A DNA stretch of 64,000 nucleotides from Embiotoca jacksoni (taxonomy: Eukaryota; Chordata; Actinopteri; Embiotocidae). Location of the stretch: positions 12,680,724 to 12,744,723 of the forward strand of contig JAKOON010000005.1 in the NCBI GenBank assembly GCA_022577435.1. The letters are read 5' to 3'. How positions within the stretch are numbered: position 1 is the stretch's first letter; each line of letters begins with the position of its first letter. Below the pieces are notes generated by a model. The model was not told the DNA's origin, made no database searches, and saw nothing but the letters and a program-made list of their open reading frames with translations. This document shows positions 24,785-34,501 of this stretch, piece by piece. The translations under genes and the position numbers were made by a program.

Positions 24785-27700
24785 ATGACAGTGACATACT
24801 CCCGCAGAGTTGCTGATGCAGGTCTGGGGACCTTCTTTCACCTGCTTCTGCGATGGAAAGGCAGCATCTACAAACTGCTCTACAGAGAGCTCCTCATCTT
24901 CACTCTGCTCTACTACTTCTTCAGTATTGTTTACAGGTAATCTTTGAACTCCAATAGCAACTATTCAAGTCTGGCAGTCTGCGGACAATAACAGTTTTTC
25001 ACTGTGTTTATTAGTTTAATACATTGAGGTTTGTGGTCCCCAAACTGGGGTCTGGGGGCGGCTGGTTGTCTATGAGTCATCTTCAGGGGATCAGATAAGT
25101 AGCAATCAGATGTTACTTGAATTTGTATTGGATGTTTGAGAAAAGCGATACAAAATCACAGTGATCATAGTCTAGAAACTGTGTTCACATTCATGTTTAC
25201 ACAGCCACTCTGAAAAGCGGACCAATCGGCGACCAGTGTGGGTGGTTAAGAGCGATGACGCTGAAGTCAAGTATTTTCTTTTGAAAGGTTGTTGCAGCTG
25301 TGTTATTGTTTTGATGCATATGTCAAAGCCGATTGGTTAAAAGCTGCTTCACTAATTTCAAAATGAACCCGAGGTCTACGCCCAGTAGGATGCTAAGACT
25401 GGAAACAATTCCCAATGGAGCGTGTCCAGACTCATATATTCACAAAGTGAATTTGGCTCCAGTAACATCCGGCTTGTCCCAACCTGCATTTTGGGAAGCA
25501 CAGCTTTGAAGCACCCGTCAGTCCACTAGAGGATACAGTGTCAGTGTCACATTTCGCATCACCTAGGCGTGAAAAGTACACGCATGTATGACCAGGGTCG
25601 AACAAAGAAGTCCTGCGACCTGGAACCGTTAACTTTTCACCTGGGAAACCAGGACTCATGTGTGTGAGAAAGCCACGTGGATTTCTTTTAAGAAACCTTT
25701 CCTAACCCTCACCAAGGAGTTTTTTTTTTTCCTAAACCTAACCACATGGTTTGTGGTAGCACCGTACTGTTCACAAGAGGCCAAACATGACACTTACACT
25801 GTGTCCCGCGGTGAACTGACAGGTGTGTCACGCACTTAGGGGTGATACCGGACTCACCAGATGTTTCCTTCGCCAGGTTTTTGTTACATGATGACCAGAA
25901 GAGGCTGTTCGAGAAGCTGTCAATATACTGCGACCGCTATGCAGAGCTCATCCCTGTGTCGTTTGTGTTGGGTGAGCTGTACCCGACTGTTTTCCTACTT
26001 TTCAGTTTGAAAATTGAATTGAACTTCTTGTGTTTCTGAACACCGTTACTGAAAACTGGCATCTAATTCTACACCGCCTTACTTAATAATGATTTTTACT
26101 AGGTTTCTATGTGACCTTGGTCGTGTCCCGTTGGTGGGGTCAGTTTGAGAACGTACCCTGGCCAGACCGTTTGGCGGCGCTTGTAGGAGCTCACGTTCGT
26201 GGAGCTGACGAGGCCTCCAGGATGACCCGCCGGACTCTGATGCGGTACGCCAACCTCTCAGGAGTGCTCATCTACCGCTCTGTCAGCACAGCCGTCTACA
26301 AGAGGTTTCCCACCATGGAGCATCTGGTGCAGGCAGGTACGACGCAGCGATGAAACTCACTGCTGTTGGTCCTGCTAATTTCACACAACCATCCAAAACC
26401 TGCTGGCTAAAATATTTGTGCGGCACACGTACTACTTGGTGACATAATGACTGAGATTATGACTGAGAGTTCTGGCTGGTGACCAGGACGAAACACGGCA
26501 ACAAACATCCTTTGACTGCTTTAATCTCCACGCTGTGTTTGTTCCTCTCAGGTTTGATTACATCAGAAGAGCTGAGGCACCTCGAGGATTTGCCCTCTCC
26601 ACATAATAAATTCTGGGTGCCCTGCATGTGGTTCGTCAGCCTGGCTCTGAGATCTCGGACTGAGGGTCGCATCAACAACGACGTGGCACTCACAGCCATT
26701 CTCACTGTAGGTGTTCATGTCAGCAGGCCTAAAGAGCCTGAACTTCTTTACTTTGAGGGAATTTTGTCCCAGAAACAAGTCCTGGATTTGCATGACATGC
26801 TGTTTTCTCTTTGTTCAGGAGCTGAATAGTTTACGGGCAAAGTGTATGAAGCTGTACGGTTATGACTGGATCAGCCTGCCTCTCGTCTATACTCAGGTTT
26901 GGTTGATACTGCAGTCTTTCTGTAGCTAAAATATAGCAGATGTCTTGGCAGTAGAACAAACAGACTAAGTAGTTTTTATTCATTGTAAAAAAAAAAAAAA
27001 AAAGATTGCGACAGACAAGACGATATTAGGCTCCTAAAAACTATAAAAGAGACCAATAAAACAACTTAGCCACAGACTTTGTGAATGTTACTCAGGTTTC
27101 CGTGATACGCTGCCAGACTTGACTAATGTCTTTTAATTTAGGTGGCGACAGTGGCCGTCTACAGCTTCTTCCTGGCTTGTCTGATTGGTCGTCAGTTCTT
27201 GGACCCGACTCAGGGATACCCTGGTCATGATCTGGACTTCTACCTGCCTGTATTCACCCTGTTGCAGTTTTTCTTCTATGTTGGTTGGCTGAAGGTGAAG
27301 CACAGCTGATTGTTTATGTGATTATCACACAGAAACTCTTTTCGGTTGTCCGTTTTCATTGAGGTGGTCTTGTGTTTTCATTGTCTCAGGTGGCTGAGCA
27401 ACTCATAAATCCTTTTGGTGAAGACGACGATGACTTTGAAACCAACTGGCTTGTCGATCGCAATTTGCAGGTGTGGACCGAAACCAAACTATGAGCTTTT
27501 TATTGACCATTGATGGTGGCTGTCTTGTTTGACTGGCAGTGGTTTTCATTGTGTCCCAGGTGTCCTTGCTGTCTGTGGATGAGATGTACGACAGCCTGCC
27601 ACTGGTTGAGAGGGACATGTACTGGAATGAGTCAGAGCCGCAGCCTCCCTACACTACTGCCAGTGCTGAACATCGCAAACCCTCCTTCATGGGCTCGGCC

Positions 27701-28877
27701 CTCGATATCAGGTTTAACTCATTTATTTTATTTGCTGGCCGACAGTTTTTAAAAAACAGTGCTTAACATGTGGTTAACCTTCTGCTTTATCTGAACTAGT
27801 GTTCCTAAGGAGGAGATGGAGTTTCAGTCCAATCTGGGACAGATCAAAGAACACGAGGAAGCCAACTACTCTACCCCGCTGCTTGGAGGGCTCGGACGTC
27901 TTCTCGGTGTCCAGTCCCCTAACTTCCCTCGCTCCTCGCGGGTCTCTCTCCTGCGCCGGCGCCCCGGAGCACCAATAAGCCGCTTCCCTTTTTACCTGCA
28001 CCCAGAGGCACCGTCCAATCCAAGTCAAGCCCGCCAGCCTTTGAACCAGGAGCGAGATCCAGACTACGCCTTCTCCACCATTCCCTTGTATGAGAGACCA
28101 GGTTTCTACAGCTGCCCACAAACACCCATCCACTGCGTGCCCCCTGCGGTGCCCCGCCCTCGACCCGCCCGGAGAACACAAAATGAGTGGAATCGCAGCT
28201 GTAGCTCTCTAGCACCACCAATGGTGGGCTCACAGTTCCTACCCCCTGACACTCCCAACCACATCCCCCCACCACCGTCCTCTGCTTTCCCCTGGCTGAG
28301 TGAGGACGGTGAGATGCAGAGTGCCCCGACCTTCTCCTTCCCCGACCCACCACCTCAACTGTGTCCAATATCTAAACTCAGACCAGGACAAGGCCTGCTG
28401 TCTCGCCGTCCACCCCCTCCCCACCTCACTCTGGACACCCTCCCGTCAACTGACAGCCAGCCAGGACCCCTAAGTGCTCGGACCACAGGAAGCGGAGGAG
28501 AAAGGGTGTTCTCGTTCACTCCTCCCTCTCGCACAACGGCACCAAATCCCGGTAATCCCAGCGGCAGCTCTAGCAGCATTAATGCAACAAGCACTAACAG
28601 TGCTGGCACGACAGGAAGTCTCTATAACGGTGCAAGTCACAGTAATTTTAGTAACCACGGGAACTTAAGCACTAACATGAGGGCAAGCAGTGGGGGCACC
28701 AACGGCACATTGAGCAACAACATGAACACAGTTTCCACTTCAGCGCCATCGCAGCAAGAAACCAATCAGCAAAACTCACCCAATGATTCAGGAATCTCAT
28801 TGGCTGAAGGGGACCTGCTGGGCGTTCTGGTGGACGGTGGGGTGAAAAAGGCGGCAGGAGGGAGGGAGCACGACTAA
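24785..28877 (+). CDS. best1: Bestrophin 1, calcium-activated chloride channel
   Basis: This pentameric Ca2+-gated anion channel acts in the basolateral membrane of retinal pigment epithelium. Nine coding exons give 725 residues: 24785-24936, 25877-25971, 26103-26336, 26552-26706, 26819-26896, 27142-27294, 27390-27470, 27560-27711 and 27800-28877. Most exon lengths (152, 95, 234, 155, 78, 153, 81, 152) equal those I recall for human BEST1. The start reads MTVTYSRRVADAGLG. The neck residues fall at exactly Ile76, Phe80 and Phe84 (IPVSFVLGF), the aperture position 205 is Val, and the calcium clasp is Glu300-Asp304 (GEDDDDFETNW). The last exon adds an unusually long tail of about 358 residues, Pro/Ser-rich and then Asn/Ser/Thr/Gly-rich; human BEST1 has 585 residues in total. 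Position next to rab3il1 and fth1 supports best1 over its paralogues. Confidence 0.95.
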
Positions 28878-29276
28878 TAAAAGAAAGTGTGACACGTTTC
28901 TTTTTCCTGTGTGGTATTCAAAATAATTCACACAAAGAGGTCCTGGACTGAGTTCCTTCTAAAATGCTTGACGGGCATCTAAACCAGCCTCAACACAAGT
29001 GAAATTATTTGTTGCAAACACAGTTATTCAGTACTTCCGGATAAACTCTCCAAGAAGAATTAACCTAGTTGTACTGCACTTTATGAGACTTAAGCGTCAA
29101 CATGTGAAGGAAAAATAAGAAATGCTTGCCAGTTTTCTCTGAAACTCGGCGACAAGAAGCCAAATGTGTATACTTTAAAGCGCTGGTCGTCTTAGCTTTG
29201 TTTCCATCAGTGTACTCTATAATTAATATTGCTTATCACATGTTATGCTCCTTACGTCATTATCAAGTTTTTTTTC

Positions 29277-29282
29277 AATAAA
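29277..29282 (+). promoter_or_regulatory. polyadenylation signal AATAAA, best1
   Basis: AATAAA lies 400 bases after the best1 stop, followed by a T-rich run. It is the only canonical signal close to the gene on this strand. Confidence 0.6.
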
Positions 29283-30032
29283 AACTGAAATGATTTTTTT
29301 TTTTTACTACTACTTTATTCTGTTATTATACAAGCAAAACTACAAATATTGCTAAAATGCACATAAAGCAGCTGCAGAGAGAAGCAATCGGTCCACCTGG
29401 GAAATAGTTGAAGAAACGTTTGGGTTGGGTCTCACCCTCACCTGCTTATCCTATAAATTATGGAAAAAAAACAACCAAAAAACAAATCAAAACAATTATG
29501 AAACTATTGATAGCAAAGGTGAGGGTCCTCACAGTTTCAGTGTTCAAAATTACCATTGATCATCATAATTAGGCTAATTTAAGATTGTGATTGATAAATA
29601 TACCCTTTCCACCATGTGTAAAACACTTATAGTTTTGAGTCATGTATCTTTTATTATCTGTTGTGTTATGTTTTATCAAAAATAAATACACGATTATTAC
29701 TACCAATTACTTACCCCTATTCAATTTGGTGGGATTATTCTGACAAGTTCCAGGGAAGAAAGCATGCTGGGAAATGCTATTTTGTTTGTCCAATGATCTT
29801 TCTCTCTGTCCTTTGTGATAACTTTTGTCGACATTGTGACATTTTTTCTCAACAGTTCAACATTTGAGCAAGAAGCTCTTCAGAAAATGGACAAGAAGTA
29901 AGAAGTTAGCAGTACAGGCTAAAGGTGTGCGTGCATGAGTGTGCGCTTGTGTTGGGAGTGTTTGGTGAGAGGCCCAAAAAAAAAAAGGGCCAGTCGCTGC
30001 AGAATCGAACCAAACAAAGGTTCATAAATAGT

Positions 30033-30043
30033 ATAATAATAAC

Positions 30044-30107
<64 letters not shown>
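30033..30107. repeat. (AAT)n trinucleotide microsatellite
   Basis: About 24 AAT units with one AAC interruption near the start lie in the best1-fth1 intergenic space. Confidence 0.95.
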
Positions 30108-30108
<1 letters not shown>

Positions 30109-30535
30109 ATGACAAAAAAATCTAACGCCGAAGTTTTTGGAATTATATGGTGTAACAAGAATATCCCGGCGTGGTCCTTGGTAGCAGTTTCCAACTTTTG
30201 GGCTTTTCAAAAACTTATCCGAAACAATGTCTTTTAAACTAAAGAGCAATTGTTCTTTCTTAGGCTGTTTTTAGAGGCAAAAGTATGACTATTTTTTACA
30301 AGAAAAACCAAACAGAGTGGTCAGAAAAACCCTTTTTGTGTAACATATTTACTTTTCTTTAAGATTATTACAAAGAGTCACTATAATTTAACTCATTTTA
30401 AAACTGTACTTTAAGAACGTTCCACCGGCATCGTCCCGCTTCTATAAACTTGTTCCTCAAAGAGATGCAAATATTTATTTAAACCCTGAAACGATCAGGG
30501 AAATATGAACACAAAATTAGCCTGAATTAAAAGGT

Positions 30536-30541
30536 GTTTAT
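30536..30541 (-). promoter_or_regulatory. polyadenylation signal, fth1
   Basis: TTTATT on plus is AATAAA on the ferritin strand, 176 bases after the stop codon. Another lies near 30472. Confidence 0.55.
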
Positions 30542-30716
30542 TTCTATAAAACATCTTGCGATTATTTTGCACTCATACATTTGAAGTCTGCAGTCAGATA
30601 TTATCAAGAGCGATCTATGGCTTTTGCAAACAGCTAACAAACATAAATAAAGCAGCGTCATTTGTATCATATGAAGTACGTGTCAGGCTGGCATGCAGCG
30701 CCCAGCAGAGCAGAGT

Positions 30717-31707
30717 TTAACTTCCCTCTCCAGCCATGGTGTGTTTGTCAAAGAGGTACTCGGCCATGCCGCTCTGAGGGGCTCCCATGCGACGCAGGTT
30801 TGAGATCCAGTCAGCGAGCTCTTTGATGGATTTCACCTGCTCATCCAGAAAATGCGTTTCTATGACGTCACACAACTGCGGAAAAAAACAACAACAAAAA
30901 AAGGACCAAATGTTGCATCTTATTAGACTGTCAAAGATAATGGCGGATAAGTGTTCGTTGTCCAGGTCTGCTTCTTACGTGAGGATCATTGTGGTCAGTC
31001 GCCATTTTCTGCAGGTCCAGCAGAGATTGGTTTACATGTTTCTCCAGCTGCAGGGCACACTCCAAAGCCTCCATGCCGCTCCCCCACTCATCTCTATCAG
31101 GTTTCTAACACAAATAATTCATGACAATACAACACTGGTCTGTTTAAAGTAAAAATAAAAAAATAAAGCATTTCTGACACATTAAAACTGCAGTTTTGGT
31201 TCTAGAAAATATGGAGACTTCCCTTTGGACTGCAGACTGAGAATGGACATATGCCCCTTTCCCTTTGTGCTCTTTGTATAGAAGAGGGGCATGAAACTAG
31301 TTTACTACCCCACTGAGATTTTTTTTAAATTGGTGGAAGTAGCTTTACATACCCTGATGTCCTGCAGAAAAATTCTGCCACCCCGCTTGTTCTGCAGGCT
31401 CAACAGCTTCTCCGCATGCTGACGCTCCTCTTTGGACTGTGTGTGAAAGAACTTTGCAAAATTTGGGAGGGAATTATCATCCCTCTCAAAATAATAGGCC
31501 TAAAAGACAAAATAAATAATTAGTTGTCACCGTAGGCTGTACGGTTGTCACAGAAATACCTTTGACGTGACATCACGACACCGCTGGCTTGAAAGCTTTT
31601 CTCACCATTGAGAGATAAACATAGGAGGCATACAGCTCCAAGTTTATCTGTCTGTTAATGGCGGCCTCGCAGTCCTGGTGGAAGTTTTGTCGGATTTGTG
31701 AACTCAT
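30717..31707 (-). CDS. fth1: Ferritin heavy chain (ferroxidase subunit)
   Basis: This cytosolic 24-mer iron-storage protein oxidises Fe2+ and stores it as ferrihydrite. Four exons encode 177 residues: 31606-31707, 31353-31499, 30979-31104 and 30717-30875. Exons 2 and 3 have the 147- and 126-base lengths of vertebrate FTH1. The start reads MSSQIRQNFHQDCEAAINR. The ferroxidase centre is complete, in human numbering minus three: Glu24, Tyr31, Glu58, Glu59, His62 (KEERQH), Glu104 (ALECALQ) and Gln138 (DEQVK), so this is an H-type subunit. There is no signal peptide. The ATG follows an acceptor (ctgtacag|aaATGAG), so at least one untranslated exon lies upstream, unlike mammalian FTH1 where the start codon is in exon 1. 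No iron-responsive element is visible (see findings). Confidence 0.94.
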
Positions 31708-31708
31708 T

Positions 31709-34430
31709 TCTGTACAGATTAAACCAATAAATAAATGAGTGAGTGAACAGATGTCAGGCAGCACATAAGTGGAGAGGCATTTTATGCAAGTATAAGCAGA
31801 CCTACATGGGTGCTTGAACTCAGCTGATGCAAAATTTGGGCCACCACCCCGGACACAAAGAGAAATGCACTGCAGACTGACGGTGACCGCTGACAGTAAA
31901 TGAACAGTGTGAAACACCTGCTAAAATGATTAAATGGCTTTCCAAACAGCAGACCAATGAATTAAATCAATCCGCTGCCACTCAAAAGGTCACTTGCCTC
32001 AAATTGCAAAAAAAAATTAAATAAAAAGTCCTCATTTTACCTAGCTGTAATCTAGCAACACAAAGACCTACATGCATTCAGGTTTTGATTGTTTCCTTGA
32101 GATTTCTGCCTGATGAATAGACTTGGAGAAAGATCATTTAACAAGTACATTTACCTGCATCAAGTCCTCTGGATAATCTACTTCACTGCCAGCAGTTTTC
32201 AGAGGACCTACTGACTCCACGGTCTGTGGGTGTGTACTGAAGAGGGTGCACCGGCTCTTTGAGGGCATGACTGCATTCATATCGATCCAGATGACCTTCA
32301 TGCAGTCTATGATTTCATCTCACAATAACCGACTAACAAGCCAGTCAACTATTCAAGCCGGATGACTATTTATCAGAGTTAAATGGTAAACTAATTTAAC
32401 TCAATTTGTCTTCTATTTACTGATTTTTTTTAAAATTATTATTATTTTATTTTTTTGGCAGAGGAGAAGGTCAAAAAGATTTTATATTTATTAAGTCAGC
32501 TAAATAAGAAAACAAACGTTTGAGTTGTTAAATAGTTTCTCAACGCGACACTGATAATTGTCCAAGTAACAAAGATTGTTGACCTGTTTATGTAAAGAAA
32601 CGTCGGGTTAAAGTCATGAATGATGCCAACATGGTGCCCAACACAACATGAGAGGGTAAATGATGATGTTAACTTTACTGATGGATCCTGCCTGCTGTAG
32701 TGAGGAAATTTCCCCTCGGGGATTAATAAAGTGTATAAAATCAAAATCAAATAAAAAAAAAAAATGTGGAGATAACGAAGCTCCAAGTTACCAAAACCTC
32801 CTGACGCTTGCTGGTTACTGCTAACTATCACATCTCCATCACTTTCATCACAAACAACACGACAGGGTGACAGCAAACAAGATAAGTGGGATGCTGAGCA
32901 GCGACATGTCACGTAAACCTACCTGGTTTTTGAGTTCTCACGTTTCACAGGAGGATCTGATCGCCGTAGTGGTCACAAACACACACACCGATATCTACGA
33001 CCTGCAAGATAAACGTTATTTGGCAGGTAACGCAGTACGCGCGCAGTGTGCGTAATGACGTCACGAGGTCGCACTGACGTTCACGTTCGCGGTTAAAGGT
33101 ATGTGATGGGAGAAAATGCCAGTTAATAAATGGCCTAATTTTAAACAAGTGACGGTAGTACAGATTTTTTTTTATGAAATGTCAGCTGTTGCGTTAAATG
33201 TATATTTCGCCTCTGATTTCACACTAGTAAGGATGTAACGTTATTTCCGTCCATGTCAACAATAGTGAACAAAACAACCTCACCACAGATTCATTTTAGT
33301 GGCTTGTTCTGGAGCTTGGACCTCAGCATCCCTCCTCAGCGGACGAGATCGGCCCAGCTGTCATGTCTTTTAAATGTAGATATGCAAATTTATGTTTCTG
33401 AGCTGTAAAAAACAAAAAAAGTCTTTCAACAAAGCACTTTACATTTTGTGAAGATATCCCACAGAGCTGTGTGCTCAGCCCCCTGCTGTACTCTTTGTTC
33501 ACTCCAGTGGAAGACACACAGCAGTAGGGACCACAGGTACGCAGCATGTTGCCCTCGTTACAGGATTATGGCTGCACACACCAGAAAGGCTTCCCCTGTA
33601 AACTTACCATATTGGATATTTTTACCCCCCAGTTTGTCTGCATCATCTCATGTCAAACTCACTGTTCACTACTCGGTTTACATAAATTGGGACTGTCGAC
33701 AACGACGACTGCTATTAAACAAGTTCTTCACCATAACCAATGTACAGCCACTTGCATATACTTGTCACTTCATTTTACACACTAATCCTCATATATGTGA
33801 AGTATTACATCAGATTTTCTTTATTTTATTATTAATCATACATTAAACAAACAGTGCTCTTTTTGCTGAGATGACCTACGTTTCACATCAAACAAATTAT
33901 ATTGCACTGTTTACTACCTACATGACTAATGAAACAGAACTGAAAGTCATATTGCTGGGTGTAGCTGTGTGAGAAAATCATTTTAAAGCACAAACCTTTA
34001 ATATGGCAGACTGCACGACATTGAAGAACATAAAAATGCATCCACAAATATTATAAACGGCAATATTCCCAAGCATTGCACACGCTGCATTCCTGTCCTG
34101 GTACAACAAAATCAGACTGCACTATCGTTAAGGTTATTGGTTTCACCCGCTTACTTACAATAGAAAGTCATAATCTCCGCACAAAGTAAACATTCAACTC
34201 AAAATGAATGCCATGAAAATAAAAGTCTTCTTCGATATGAAGATGTGGACGTTTGTTATCAATTCCCCAATACCACTACATCAGTTTCCTCGCTTATTGA
34301 TCAACTGAGTCAAAGATATTTTACACACTAGTGACAATATTCAAAACAAATTTGCTCTAAAATCTAAAAAGTAAATGTAATTTTATAAAAAAACAAAACA
34401 AAAAAAAAACCCCTGAACAAAACACATTAC
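31709..34430. other. fth1 5' region and fth1-incenp intergenic sequence
   Basis: The interval contains two candidate untranslated fth1 exons on the minus strand, ending in donors at 32158 (gcag|gtaaat) and 32933 (ccag|gtaggt). A CpG-rich patch with a full CRE palindrome follows at 33056. The rest, up to the incenp 3' end, has no recognised gene. Confidence 0.5.
33030..33110 (-). promoter_or_regulatory. putative fth1 promoter with a CRE palindrome
   Basis: This is a local CpG-rich cluster in AT-rich surroundings. TGACGTCA, the perfect CREB/ATF site, is at 33056-33063. It lies just upstream of the candidate untranslated exon whose donor is at 32933. Assignment to fth1 is an inference from position and strand. 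Confidence 0.4.
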
Positions 34431-34436
34431 TTTATT
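34431..34436 (-). promoter_or_regulatory. polyadenylation signal, incenp
   Basis: TTTATT on plus is AATAAA on the incenp strand, 66 bases after the stop. It implies a very short 3' UTR. Confidence 0.6.
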
Positions 34437-34501
34437 TGAATCAGACCTTCAAAAATGAATCTTTATACAGCAGTGTATACATCTGTATTAGTGTACAGAC
34501 G

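Larger units (their letters stand above)
28878..30716. other. best1 and fth1 3' regions (convergent genes)
   Basis: 3' UTRs of best1 (+) and fth1 (-) face each other. AATAAA for best1 is at 29277-29282, and TTTATT (AATAAA on the minus strand) for fth1 is at 30536-30541. An (AAT)n repeat lies between them. No further exon was seen. Confidence 0.6.

Noticed and set aside
25020..25110. hAT-like end (ggtccccaaactggggtc) in a best1 intron
   Set aside because: Only one end is visible; no matching inverted end or target duplication was found, so no element is called.
27774..28424. Long minus-strand ORFs opposite the last best1 exon
   Set aside because: They are antisense shadows of a GC-rich coding exon whose plus frame continues the bestrophin sequence.
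29906..30249. ORFs of poly-Ile, poly-Tyr or poly-Leu
   Set aside because: They are translations of the (AAT)n microsatellite in different frames.
32158..32280. CAGTGA within the candidate upstream exon of fth1 as an iron-responsive element
   Set aside because: The five bases on either side of the would-be loop do not pair and there is no C bulge at the required place.
33060..33080. CAGTGC on the minus strand near the CRE as an iron-responsive element
   Set aside because: The flanking bases do not form the five-base-pair upper stem, and it lies upstream of the likely first exon.
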